A stretch of 64,000 bases of DNA from Unio delphinus (GCA_029339505.1 JAQISU010000155.1:18792001-18856000); one strand, 5' to 3'; numbered from the stretch's first letter, positions 17,187-25,672 are shown. The notes: a model not told the origin generated them from the letters alone. Numbers and translations are program-made.

Positions 17187-18112
17187 ACAACACTATTAAC
17201 CAATTTTACTTAACGTTACCCAGTGACAGTTCCATGGAGGTGTTTCCTAACAACACATTGTGTTGTTACACGTCTAAATTACCTCAAGCCATGCATTTGG
17301 ATCAAGATGATCATTGGGAAGCAGCTTTAGTAAAAATAATACACCCGACACAAATCAAAAACATCGTCGAAAATCAAAACTTTTTCACAGTTGAAGTGTA
17401 CGACAAGCCATTGCAACTAGCCTTAGATGAACGAGGCATCACTGGCATTGACAACAAGAAATCAGATGGACCCACAACTAAACAACTGTCCACTCATGTG
17501 TTGACCATTCCTGCAGGCTACTATTTTAGCGGTCAACATTTAGTGACTACGATTGCAAGCAGGTTCAATGTTGTGTTTGGTAAACCCCTGGACAAAATCA
17601 AAGAAAGTGTTACCTTTGAGTACATTAAAGTGGCTCGCCGCTTCATGATCAAATTTTCAGAGAAGAAAATAATAGCCATTACCTTTTGTCCTGAATTGTT
17701 TGATATCTTAGGTGGAGACCTCAAGATGCTCCCGAACAAAAAAGAAATACCAGGCATATCCAGTAACTTGGATTTTACCAAATATTTTCGATCCCCTGTA
17801 GAAATGAACCAAGGACTCAATTTGATGTTTGTGTACTCCGATGTAGTGGAGTACAACGTGGTAGGACACACCTCTGTACCGTTACTACGTGTCATTCCTT
17901 TCAAAGTAGATACTACTACCGCTGACGAGGAAGGTGGAAATACCTATCACGTTCACCGCGAATTTGTGCATCCTCATTATTTACCCGTCAGTAAGTCGTA
18001 TTTCGACAGTGTCAACATTACTATAAAAGGAGAACTAGGTCAAAATATTCCATTTACCATAGGGAAAGTCACAGTGAAACTCCATTTTCAAAAACGATTC
18101 TCCAACAACTGA
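17183..18112 (+). CDS. minor capsid protein (penton-like, single jelly-roll)
   Basis: Encodes 309 residues (MNNTINQFYLTLPSDSS). The opening FYLTLPSDSSMEVFPNNTLCCY.S.L...LDQDDHWEAALVKI is the typical start of the Polinton penton homolog, which occupies capsid vertices. No cleavage motif is obvious. It lies in the conserved order integrase, membrane protein, penton, pVI-like, MCP. Intact and of usual length. Confidence 0.92.
   Translation: MNNTINQFYLTLPSDSSMEVFPNNTLCCYTSKLPQAMHLDQDDHWEAALVKIIHPTQIKNIVENQNFFTVEVYDKPLQLALDERGITGIDNKKSDGPTTKQLSTHVLTIPAGYYFSGQHLVTTIASRFNVVFGKPLDKIKESVTFEYIKVARRFMIKFSEKKIIAITFCPELFDILGGDLKMLPNKKEIPGISSNLDFTKYFRSPVEMNQGLNLMFVYSDVVEYNVVGHTSVPLLRVIPFKVDTTTADEEGGNTYHVHREFVHPHYLPVSKSYFDSVNITIKGELGQNIPFTIGKVTVKLHFQKRFSNN
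18022..18029 (+). promoter_or_regulatory. TATA box
   Basis: TATAAAAG inside the penton gene, 91 nt before the ATG at 18120. Confidence 0.35.
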
Positions 18113-18119
18113 AAAAGTG

Positions 18120-18560
18120 ATGTATCCTGTGTACCAAGGAGTCACTCGACAACGAGGACATGGTTTAGGAGATATGTTTAAATCAGCCTTTCGTTCCGTG
18201 GTCCCTGTTTTAAAACCAATGGTGACACGAGGATTGCACACCTTAAAAGATGCCGCATTGACTCACGGCAAAGATTTTCTTTACAATGTTCTCATTGACA
18301 AACAAAACCCTAAAGAAGCTTTTTTGAGAGCAGGCAAAAATGCCTTGCTTCAAACGGGTAAAGAAATTTTGGGTCGACGAGAAAGTCCTATAAATGCTCT
18401 GAACGGTACCGAGTCTGACATTCCTGCTTCCCTGACGACACAGCAAGGACAAGGTAGAAAGCGTCGACGAAGACACCCTTTCAAAAGTCTCCGTACCTCT
18501 AAAGTTCGAAAGACAAAGAAAAAAAGAACCGCTCGAGACTTAGACATTTTTGATTATTAA
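18120..18560 (+). CDS. pVI-like virion protein, 146 aa
   Basis: From ATG 18120 (MYPVYQGVTR). QRGHGLGDMFKSAFRSVVPV (about 11-30) combines a Gly-X-Gly site with an amphipathic helix, as in adenovirus pVI and its Polinton counterparts, which disrupt membranes after proteolytic release. The C-terminus is very basic (GRKRRRRHPF...RKTKKKR), and DLDIFDY ends the protein. The family-B protein at 37394-37825 has the same GxGLGxxxxxxF pattern. Assigned by pattern and by position before the MCP. Confidence 0.8.
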   Translation: MYPVYQGVTRQRGHGLGDMFKSAFRSVVPVLKPMVTRGLHTLKDAALTHGKDFLYNVLIDKQNPKEAFLRAGKNALLQTGKEILGRRESPINALNGTESDIPASLTTQQGQGRKRRRRHPFKSLRTSKVRKTKKKRTARDLDIFDY

Positions 18561-18588
18561 AAGTGAAGAAAAAAAACCTAAAGAAAAA

Positions 18589-19923
18589 ATGATGCACCAA
18601 GAATCTTGTGCCTGTTCCAAGTCGGAACTGGATCTCTTTGCCATGCCACCCACGATGATGACTATGCAAGAAGCTCAATGGGTCGAATTTCATCCCGTCT
18701 CCTCTTTGACGGATTCAGCTCCCATCGAGTTTGAAATCAAAGGACAACCCGAAGATTACATCGATCTCAACAACAGTTACTTGTATTTGAAAGTGAAAGT
18801 AACCAAAACAGACAACACCAATCCAGGACCCAATGATAGAGTAGCTCCTGTCAACAATTTCATGCATTCCTTGTTCAGCGATGTGGATTTGTACATGAAT
18901 AACAAACTGATCAGCAGTAGCATGGATACTTACCCTTACCGAGCGTACCTCGAAAATCTCTTAACGTACGGAAAAGAAGCCAAAAACACTCATCTAGATG
19001 CTTGCGTGGTATGGAAACCTGACACAGCAGATAAGTTTAACGAAACAGACTTGCCCGCAGCCGCTGTGGGTGACAATCCTGCCAATCCTCACAATGTAGG
19101 TTTTAACGACCGTCGAAAGAAAATTCTGCAAGGCCGTAGTTTAGAACTGTTCGATCGTTTACATTTGGACATGTGGTTTCAAGAAAAGTATTTGCTGAAC
19201 GGAGTAGATATCCGCTTGAGACTGAATCGTAGTAGTGCTGCTTTCCATTTGATGGCTCATACCAACGAATACAAAACCATTATCCAGGAGGCCAGGTTAT
19301 ACGTGCGTCGTGTGGAAGTGTTACCTAAAGTGGGGAATGATATCAGTCACACTTTGAGCAGAACGACAGCCAAGTATCCGATACGACGCGTGGAAGTCAA
19401 AACTTTCACCATTGCCGCTGGACTCCGATCTAAGATTGAAGATCATCTGTTCCAAGGACAGTTACCCAAACGTTTATTCATTGGTATCGTCAGCAATGCA
19501 GCCCTCAATGGTGCCCACGATGAAAATCCTTTCCAGTTTAAGCACTGCAGAGTATCCAAAATTGAAGTCAGTCGCGATGGCAAAACTTTGTGTACCAGAC
19601 CCTTCGAACCCGACTTTGGCGAACAGAAAAATTACTTGAGGTCGTACTTGTCGCTGTACGAAGCCACAGGACAGTTAGGAACCAACACCAGTCACGGTAT
19701 TTCCTACGACGACTATGCAAGAGGTTACACGTTGTGGGCTTTTGATTTCACTCCAGACCAAGGCAGCGACGAGGGACATTTCCATCCTATAAAATCAGGG
19801 CAACTGCGTGTGGAACTTCAGTTTGCAGCACCTCTTACCGAAACGGTGAATATCATTCTGTATGCTGAATTCGATAATACCATAGAAATTAACAGTTTGA
19901 GAGAAGTCATTCTAGACTATTAG
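18589..19923 (+). CDS. major capsid protein (double jelly-roll hexon)
   Basis: From ATG 18589, 444 residues; no ATG occurs in the upstream open frame. FAMPPTMMTMQEAQWVEFHPVSS near the N-terminus, EFEIKGQPEDYIDLNNSYLYLKVKV at about 50 and NNFMHSLFSDVDLYMNNKLIS at about 90 are typical of Polinton MCPs. The protein forms pseudo-hexameric trimers that tile an icosahedral capsid. Intact and of normal length. It identifies element A as a potential virus genome. Confidence 0.95.
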   Translation: MMHQESCACSKSELDLFAMPPTMMTMQEAQWVEFHPVSSLTDSAPIEFEIKGQPEDYIDLNNSYLYLKVKVTKTDNTNPGPNDRVAPVNNFMHSLFSDVDLYMNNKLISSSMDTYPYRAYLENLLTYGKEAKNTHLDACVVWKPDTADKFNETDLPAAAVGDNPANPHNVGFNDRRKKILQGRSLELFDRLHLDMWFQEKYLLNGVDIRLRLNRSSAAFHLMAHTNEYKTIIQEARLYVRRVEVLPKVGNDISHTLSRTTAKYPIRRVEVKTFTIAAGLRSKIEDHLFQGQLPKRLFIGIVSNAALNGAHDENPFQFKHCRVSKIEVSRDGKTLCTRPFEPDFGEQKNYLRSYLSLYEATGQLGTNTSHGISYDDYARGYTLWAFDFTPDQGSDEGHFHPIKSGQLRVELQFAAPLTETVNIILYAEFDNTIEINSLREVILDY

Positions 19924-19928
19924 ACATT

Positions 19929-20426
19929 ATGGAAGACCCTTGTCCTTCTTTGAATAGTGGAGAATCCATGGAATGGGAGGTTACAGAAAAAGCAGAACCC
20001 CAAGACCAAAAAGAAGAAGTAGTGATCATGCAATCCAGATGGCCAGAACAGGAACAACAGTTAGTGTCTTGTTTTGCACAACACTTGGAAGATACAATGA
20101 GGGACCTGATTAAAAAAGATTGTTATGGATGTCAAATCGATCATCCCAGTCAAATTCAACACGATAAATGTATGATGATGAGTCAAGAAGAAAAATTGGA
20201 CAATTATCTGAACGAAGCTTGGAGTCTCATCTCCGAAGAAGACGTGTTACTTCAGTGGTATAAAGGCTTACGTGATCATTCCTCTCCTCCATTGTTTGCT
20301 CGAGAAATCGATCGCATCGAAGCTCTCTTGGCCAAAAGTAAAGAGACGAAGCAAACCATCAGTTACTTGTCAGACCGTTTCAAACAAAAAGTCTGGATTG
20401 AATTGATGACTTATCATCACCTGTGA
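19929..20426 (+). CDS. conserved Polinton protein with CYGC...HPSQ motif, 165 aa
   Basis: Encodes 165 residues from ATG 19929, 5 nt after the MCP stop. The block DCYGCQIDHPSQIQHDKCM near residue 65 is a Cys/His cluster that recurs in proteins next to Polinton capsid genes and may bind zinc. The N-terminus is acidic and the remainder helical. Function unknown. Confidence 0.8.
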   Translation: MEDPCPSLNSGESMEWEVTEKAEPQDQKEEVVIMQSRWPEQEQQLVSCFAQHLEDTMRDLIKKDCYGCQIDHPSQIQHDKCMMMSQEEKLDNYLNEAWSLISEEDVLLQWYKGLRDHSSPPLFAREIDRIEALLAKSKETKQTISYLSDRFKQKVWIELMTYHHL

Positions 20427-20463
20427 AGAAAGGAGAGAAAAACACAAGGCTACACAACAAAAA

Positions 20464-21021
20464 ATGGATACCTGGGAACTTTATTATCTTTTGAACCGTA
20501 GTTCGTACACTGCTTCTTGGAATCCTGTCGTGTGTGCTAAAGATGAACTACCTCATCGCAAACCTCAAGAGAATCAAGCTTATGTCATCAACACAGATGA
20601 CAGTCATCTTCCAGGAACTCACTGGGTAGCTGTCTACTTTCCTCAAGAGGGTTGTGCGGAGTATTTTGATTCGTATGGATTGCCTCCTTTCGAAGATGAT
20701 ATCATTGACTTTATGAGAAGAAATGCTCAGACGACACGATTCAATAATGTGAAATTACAAAGCACAGATTCTATGGTGTGTGGACAATATTGTATCTATT
20801 ATCTGCATCATCGCAGTCTTGGATATTCTTTAGAACATTTAGTGACTTATTTTGATCGTCATTCGTCTCGAAACGATGACAAAGTAGATCGATGGTTTTG
20901 TGACCATTATGGTTATCTGTTGTCTTTAGCTAGGAAACGTAGTGTACATCAATCGCCCAATGATTTCCAACAGTGGAAATCTCAATTTAATTCACAACGT
21001 TGTCAACCATGTCAAAGATAA
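20464..21021 (+). CDS. adenain-like (Ulp1-fold) cysteine protease
   Basis: Encodes 185 residues. The catalytic His is in PGTHWVAVYF (about 54), the acidic residue in EYFDSYGLPPF (about 71) and the nucleophilic Cys in MVCGQYCIYYLHH (about 106), in the order used by adenovirus protease and Polinton PRO. It should mature the virion precursors, including the QRGG- and GxG-containing proteins of this element. Intact. Confidence 0.94.
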   Translation: MDTWELYYLLNRSSYTASWNPVVCAKDELPHRKPQENQAYVINTDDSHLPGTHWVAVYFPQEGCAEYFDSYGLPPFEDDIIDFMRRNAQTTRFNNVKLQSTDSMVCGQYCIYYLHHRSLGYSLEHLVTYFDRHSSRNDDKVDRWFCDHYGYLLSLARKRSVHQSPNDFQQWKSQFNSQRCQPCQR

Positions 21022-21045
21022 TGTAATGGTGTTATGGAAGAAAAA

Positions 21046-21118
21046 AATGTTTGTTCTTTGAAATAATGTTTGTTCTTTGAAATAATGTTTGTTCTTTGAA
21101 ATAATGTTTGTTATTTGA
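21046..21118 (+). repeat. short tandem repeat after the protease gene
   Basis: About four copies of a 19-bp unit AATGTTTGTTCTTTGAAAT. It lies between the protease stop and an AATAAA signal, so it would be in the 3' UTR. Confidence 0.85.
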
Positions 21119-21123
21119 ATAAA
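21118..21123 (+). terminator. AATAAA poly(A) signal
   Basis: AATAAA right after the 19-bp repeats, about 100 nt past the protease stop. Likely end of the capsid-protease transcript. Confidence 0.5.
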
Positions 21124-21252
21124 AATGTTGTGTTTTGAAAACCAATGCGTCTGTCGTTTGTTTTACATTTGTATTCATATAAATGCTCTTTGACTTTTCT
21201 TTCTATCCCTCACATCAAACTATCTAAACGTTTCAAAACCCTAAACCGCAGA

Positions 21253-21291
21253 GGGGTGTTTTCCATCACGTCCGCGCTTGAACCATATAAA
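21253..21291 (+). promoter_or_regulatory. right-end shared promoter, copy 1
   Basis: A box from 21253 to 21282 (core CCATCACGTCCGCGCTTGAA) is followed by ATATAAA (21285-21291), 55 nt before the ATG at 21346. The same box occurs at 22037 and, diverged, at 23213. Confidence 0.8.
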
Positions 21292-21345
21292 GCAGGGGTA
21301 GTCTCCAGTCTGGCCATCCATTGTTTGACTCATCCTCCTACGAAG

Positions 21346-21714
21346 ATGTGCTCAAGACTAGCTAAGCTGAACGAAGCTTATGTCACTCTGCATCGTATCA
21401 GACACAATCTGATGCCAAAGCCTGAAGAGATTGAGAATGTAAGAATGCTACAAGTAACGGAAGACCTCATAGAAGAACTCTTCAGAGAGGAAATTCAAAA
21501 AGAGAAAGAAGAATGGACTGAGAAGTATCGACTTCAAAAGCAGCAGAGAGAGCAGAGAGAACAGCATCAGCAGCATCAGCAACAGCAACAACAGCAGCAG
21601 GAACCAGACAGAAGTTTTGTCGACTGTCGTGTGGACACAAAAGAGTTCTCTTTCTCTTTCCGAAGAAGCAGACCCTATCGTGTAGCCAAACGAGGACGCA
21701 ATCTTAGACGATAA
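21346..21714 (+). CDS. coiled-coil right-end protein 1 (Q-rich), 122 aa
   Basis: From ATG 21346 (MCSRLAKLNEAY), placed after the TATA box; the open frame upstream would overlap the promoter. Helical N-terminal part with TEDLIEELFREEIQKEKEEW, then a Gln/His tract and a basic C-terminus (RVAKRGRNLRR). I see a shared N-terminal layout with the proteins at 22119 and 23297, so the three are likely paralogs. A histone-type stem-loop begins 41 nt after the stop. No known family. Confidence 0.7.
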   Translation: MCSRLAKLNEAYVTLHRIRHNLMPKPEEIENVRMLQVTEDLIEELFREEIQKEKEEWTEKYRLQKQQREQREQHQQHQQQQQQQQEPDRSFVDCRVDTKEFSFSFRRSRPYRVAKRGRNLRR

Positions 21715-21754
21715 AAGATTGTCATCCTTCCTCGTACACACAAACACAAAAAAC

Positions 21755-21770
21755 AGCCCTTTTCAGGGCT
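21755..21770 (+). terminator. histone-type mRNA 3' stem-loop
   Basis: AGCCCT-TTTC-AGGGCT, perfect 6-bp stem and TTTC loop, with the classic 3' flank ACCCA. CTCGAAAAGA follows at 21781-21790. Confidence 0.85.
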
Positions 21771-21949
21771 ACCCAATATTCTCGAAAAGAATTAATCATT
21801 CAATTTGCTTATGGTATGTGAGGAAGTTAGAAAAAAATTAGAAGTGAGTCTATAATCACTGTCTCTTTTAACTTTTGTTTTGAAGTGCGTCTATAAGCAC
21901 AACGTATTTTTTCAAAATAACTTGTTCAATGTATAATTAATAGGAGCCA

Positions 21950-21992
21950 AGTATAAAAGTGTGGGGTGTTTTCTTTTAAGTCCGCGTGTTTT
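21950..21992 (+). promoter_or_regulatory. degenerate copy of the right-end promoter box
   Basis: GTATAAAAG is followed by GGGGTGTTTTCTTTTAAGTCCGCG, a decayed version of the shared box. No gene of more than a few codons follows before the intact box at 22037, so this looks like a leftover from a duplication. Confidence 0.5.
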
Positions 21993-22036
21993 GTTTTTTT
22001 GGTAATGATAGGGATAATGTAAGTTTTTTGGATCTA

Positions 22037-22078
22037 GGGGGTGTTTTCCATCACGTCCGCGCTTGAACTATATATAAA
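22037..22078 (+). promoter_or_regulatory. right-end shared promoter, copy 2
   Basis: The box from 22037 is identical to copy 1 across its ~30 bp and is followed by ATATATAAA (22070-22078), 41 nt before the ATG at 22119. Confidence 0.8.
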
Positions 22079-22118
22079 GTCTGGCTGGCTACCCATCGTT
22101 GACGCATCAATACCAAAG

Positions 22119-22598
22119 ATGAATAGACTGGAAAAATTGATTGAACTTCAACTGCACCTGGAGAATGCTAGGCGTCTCCTAGACGAACTGGTTATGGAAG
22201 CCAAAGAAGAAGAGACCAGAATTAAAGAAGAGGAGGAGAGGAAAAAGAAAGAAGAGGAGAAGGAAATGAAAAGGTCAATTTTGCCTCACCGCATGATGAG
22301 GCAAACTAGCCAAGTTAAGCCCATGGTGAGGACACCTTCACCACCAGAACCAGTTCGTTCACTTCAGGCACAGCCCCCACCGCAACAACCACAGCCTCGA
22401 CCGCAACAACTTCAGCCGCATCCACGGTTGCGGAATAGAGGAAGAAATGAAGAGACTTTCACTATCCCTCAAACAGAAGATTGGGATAGTGAAGCCACTC
22501 ATTCTCCCTCTGCACTCCCAATCACAAGAGTGAATTGGGAGAATGATTGGAGTAGGAGATGTGTGTGTGGGGCTAGACCTGGGAGATGCCAGCATTAA
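22119..22598 (+). CDS. coiled-coil/Pro-Gln-rich right-end protein 2, 159 aa
   Basis: From ATG 22119 (MNRLEKLIELQLHLENARRL). The N-terminal ~60 residues form a charged coiled coil with ARRLLDELVMEAKEEE, similar to ARDLLEGMIEEEDQK of the 23297 gene. The middle is Pro/Gln-rich, and the C-terminus has Cys (CVCGARPGRCQH). A stem-loop starts 28 nt after the stop. Family unknown. Confidence 0.7.
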   Translation: MNRLEKLIELQLHLENARRLLDELVMEAKEEETRIKEEEERKKKEEEKEMKRSILPHRMMRQTSQVKPMVRTPSPPEPVRSLQAQPPPQQPQPRPQQLQPHPRLRNRGRNEETFTIPQTEDWDSEATHSPSALPITRVNWENDWSRRCVCGARPGRCQH

Positions 22599-22625
22599 CC
22601 AGGTGCAATTTGAAGTTTTAAAAAC

Positions 22626-22641
22626 AGCCCTTCTCAGGGCT
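22626..22641 (+). terminator. histone-type mRNA 3' stem-loop
   Basis: AGCCCT-TCTC-AGGGCT with 3' ACCCAAA. CAAGAAAAGAAA at 22652-22663, about 10 nt on, closely resembles the CAAGAAAGA downstream element of sea urchin histone genes. Confidence 0.85.
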
Positions 22642-22732
22642 ACCCAAATAACAAGAAAAGAAATACTATGTCAATTGCCAATGGGTGTGAGAGAGGAGTA
22701 GTGTGATTATAAACACTGACTCTATTTAGATG

Positions 22733-23180
22733 GTATATGGTGTGATTTTGGATAGTATATAGTAGGGTTTGTTTTGGCTGCTTCCCCGTGTGTGTGGTTA
22801 GTATAGGGTGTGATTTTGGATAGTATATAATAGGGTTTGTTTTGGCTGCTTCCCCGTGTGTGTGTGGTTAGTATAGGGTGTGATTTTGGATAGTATATAG
22901 TAGGGTTTGTTTTGGCTGCTTCCCCGTGTGTGTGGTTAGTATAGGGTGTGATTTTGGATAGTATATAGTAGGGTTTGTTTTGGCTGCTTCCCCGTGTGTG
23001 TGGTTAGTATAGGGTGTGATTTTGGATAGTATATAGTAGGGTTTGTTTTGGCTGCTTCCCCGTGTGTGTGGTTAGTATAGGGTGTGATTTTGGATAGTAT
23101 ATAGTAGGGTTTGTTTTGGCTGCTTCCCGTGTGTTTGGTTAGTATAGGGTGTGATTTTGGATAGTATATAATAGGATTTG
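22733..23180. repeat. 68-bp minisatellite inside element A
   Basis: Seven copies (the last partial) with starts at 22733, 22801, 22871, 22939, 23007, 23075 and 23142. Each contains GTGTGATTTTGGATAGTATA and GGCTGCTTCCCCGTGTG. It separates right-end genes 2 and 3. Copies are nearly identical, so expansion is recent. Confidence 0.95.
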
Positions 23181-23212
23181 TAAGAAGTATCTAATATGAC
23201 AAGTGAATGTAG

Positions 23213-23261
23213 GGGGTGTTTACTTTCACGTCCGTGCTTAAGATATATATACGCAATCGTC
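23213..23261 (+). promoter_or_regulatory. right-end shared promoter, copy 3 (diverged)
   Basis: GGGGGTGTTTACTTTCACGT plus CCGTGCTTAAG, followed by ATATATATAC (about 23251-23260), 37 nt before the ATG at 23297. Confidence 0.7.
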
Positions 23262-23296
23262 GGTCCTTGGAGCCATTCAATTTTGAACACATCAAG

Positions 23297-23869
23297 ATGA
23301 ATTTTGAATTGTTTATCCAACTCCGAGACAGCTGGTTTGGGATCCTTGATGCAGAATATCAAGTGTAAAGACTTGAGGAAGAATTTCAGAGTAACCATGG
23401 CTTTGTAAGCCAACTGAAATTAGCAAGAGATTTATTAGAAGGTATGATAGAGGAGGAAGACCAGAAATTAAGAAGACGTATTAAAAGAAAATATATAAGA
23501 ATAGGGGACTTGAAGCAAGCACTTGATCATGTCATCAAAGTCAGGTGTTTTCTAGAAGAAACATTACATCTGATAGAGTGGGAATATGTGAAGTGGGGTC
23601 TAGACAGGCTAAAGAAAGCAGAAGCAATGATGAGAATGGTGATGGAAGAACAGGTGATCCAGATTAAAGAAAACTGGTCTAAGGAGAGAAAGGAAAAAAA
23701 GAACAAAAAGACAAAAGAGGACTTTGATCTACTCAATCTAAGATGGATGAGAGTTCAGGAAAAGTTTAGAGCTATGGGACATCCTGACTGGATTCCCGAA
23801 GAAGAAAAGAAGAAGAAAACGGGAATCATTGGTAAAATCAAAAGGTGGTGGAACAATGGCAGAAAATAA
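23297..23869 (+). pseudogene. coiled-coil right-end protein 3, interrupted by one stop
   Basis: The reading frame from ATG 23297 (MNFELFIQLRDSW) is stopped by TAA at 23366-23368 (codon 24) but continues open in the same frame to 23869. An internal ATG at 23444 would give 141 residues. The protein is charged and helical with a basic C-terminus (GIIGKIKRWWNNGRK, an amphipathic tail). Shared promoter, stem-loop and ARDLLEG block link it to its two left neighbours. A single stop might be a sequencing error, recent decay or readthrough. Confidence 0.65.
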
Positions 23870-23889
23870 AAGAAGAAGAAATATCCAAA

Positions 23890-23905
23890 GGCTCTTTTCA
23901 GGGCC
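23890..23905 (+). terminator. histone-type mRNA 3' stem-loop (right TIR, facing outward)
   Basis: CCAAA-GGCTCT-TTTC-AGGGCC-ACTCA: 6-bp stem with one G-U pair, TTTC loop and the typical CCAAA 5' flank. CTCGAAAAGA follows at 23916-23925. It is the mirror copy of the one at 4300-4315. Confidence 0.8.
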
Positions 23906-24278
23906 ACTCATAAGTCTCGAAAAGATAGTAGCTTTCATTGCCACCCTTTTTTTCCCTTGTCCCTAGACAGTTTCCCTATACCCATACAAATCATATTCCC
24001 CATGTTCCATGTCCCTTGAGGCTAAATAGACCCAAATAGTTCCCATGTTCAATTCCCCTTGACGCTAGATAGGCCCACCATGTTCAATTTCCCTTGACGC
24101 TAGATAGGCCCACCATGTTCAATTTCCCTTGACGCTAGATAGGCCCAAATAGTTCCCATGTTAAATTCCCCTTGACGCTAGATAGGCCCACCATGTTAAA
24201 TTCCCCTTGACGCTAGATTAGCCCAAGCTGTTTTTGACTGGATTTTCCCTTGACGCTAGAGTGCCCCATATTACTACT
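23890..24278 (-). repeat. right terminal inverted repeat of element A
   Basis: About 389 bp, inverted relative to 3962-4315, ending CCATATTACTACT. It has one more 35-bp subterminal unit than the left copy. Confidence 0.9.
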
Positions 24279-24284
24279 AGCGTT
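24279..24284. repeat. target-site duplication of element A (right copy)
   Basis: AGCGTT, identical to 3956-3961. Confidence 0.9.
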
Positions 24285-25296
24285 ATACATTGTCTGGACA
24301 TATTTCTTTATTATGTAAGATCAATGAAATCTTTATACAAGTCCTGCCAGCCCTATGCTGTGAGCCCTGCAATTCTTTCATATATCGCATGTGTTAGCGA
24401 TTTTAATAAACTGTGTTATTCGTAGCATGCTTTATTGTTCCTTTCACGCTGATTACTTGTTTGCACATTCATCCCAAGGATAAGTCCGGAAAACTGAATT
24501 TTTAATGTGATACATTATATATTCCTTTCTATCAAAAACACACAAGAAACAGCTAAATAAAATTAATGTACTTCTTTCATTCAGTCGAGAAAAAACAACA
24601 TTGTTTTTTTTAAATGTGATTACAAATCGTTATATTTCTAACGTCTGCACAGTCAGCCGTTAAACATGATGCTTCTGAATGCGAACGTAAAATTGCACCT
24701 TCAAGAAATTGTGGGCGATGACATATCCACATTTTCCTTAGATTAATTTAATATATCAAACCTTTCCACAGACTGACCACAACACCGAACTATTGTAAAA
24801 TTTCAATTTTCATAGTAAAACATATACACAAATTTGCTTTACAACGACATATATTGTCTTAGTTTTTATGTGTGCTGTTTCAAATGTTGAAGTGAATAAA
24901 TGTCATTCTCGTTCAGATGCTGAGCACGAAATGACGGATAAATAATATCAATATCTAGTTAAATAAATATTTAAATGCTTTCAAAGCGTTAAACAGGGAT
25001 AGAACCAATGTATCTCAATGATAACAATCGGGTTTCACTAGCAGTTAAAATCGAACCGTTTGTTACACTAATAGAAAAATAATGTATCTAATGAATCAAA
25101 GGAAACTGTACATTATTATAACATATTGAAAATTTTTAAAGTACCTGTTACATAAACACTATCGTAACGACTAAATTAAATTATGTTACAGTTAACATCT
25201 ACAACAAAATAGCATGTAGTATTACATTAGGTGGAACAGCTAATGTTTTGGAACAAATACTATCAGCTATGTTTGCTGTAGAGATAAAAGGCTCTG
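24285..25296. other. host sequence, no gene recognised
   Basis: AT-rich DNA with stops in all frames at short intervals. Nothing recognised. Confidence 0.5.
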
Positions 25297-25672
25297 TAAC
25301 AAAACTGAAGAGACTATCAAAGAAGGCCTAACACAAATAAATATTACAGCTGAAGAGACTATCAAGGAAGGCCTAACACGAATAAATTTTACAGCTGAAA
25401 AGACTATCAAGAAAGGCCTAACACGAATAAATATTACAGCTGAAGAGACTATCAAGGAATGCCTAACACGAATAAATAGTACAGCTGAAGAGATTATCAA
25501 AGAAGGCCTAACACGAATAAATATTACAGCTGAAGAGATTATCAAGGAAGACCTAACACGAATAAATATTACAGCTGAAAAGACTATCAAAGAAGGCCCA
25601 ACACAAATAAATATTATAGCTGAAGAGACTATCAAAGAAGGCCTAACACGAATAAATAGTACAGCTGGAATG
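25297..25672 (+). repeat. 45-bp minisatellite encoding 15-aa repeats
   Basis: About eight copies of a 45-bp unit (GAAGAGACTATCAARGAAGG, then CCTAACACGAATAAATATTACAGCT). The period is a multiple of three and one + frame stays open through all copies, reading GLTRINITAEETIKE per unit, like an amphipathic helix. The open frame has no ATG and ends soon after the array. It could be the shaft of a decayed fibre-like gene near relict D, or just a repeat without function. Confidence 0.9.

Larger units (their letters stand above)
3962..24278. mobile_element. element A: near-complete Polinton/Maverick (adintovirus-like), 20.3 kb
   Basis: Bounded by inverted termini that start AG and end CT, with a 6-bp TSD. 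It encodes pPolB (6352), ATPase (12337), RVE-chromodomain integrase (15649), penton-like minor capsid protein (17183), major capsid protein (18589) and adenain-like protease (20464), the diagnostic gene set of Polintons. All genes are open except the last one at the right end, which has one in-frame stop. Intact frames and an exact TSD argue for a young insertion. It also carries accessory genes (BIR protein, CCHC protein, coiled-coil family) described separately. Confidence 0.95.

Noticed and set aside
22733..23180. Regularly spaced repeats as a CRISPR array
   Set aside because: The 68-bp units are contiguous without unique spacers, lie in eukaryotic DNA and have no cas genes nearby; it is a minisatellite.
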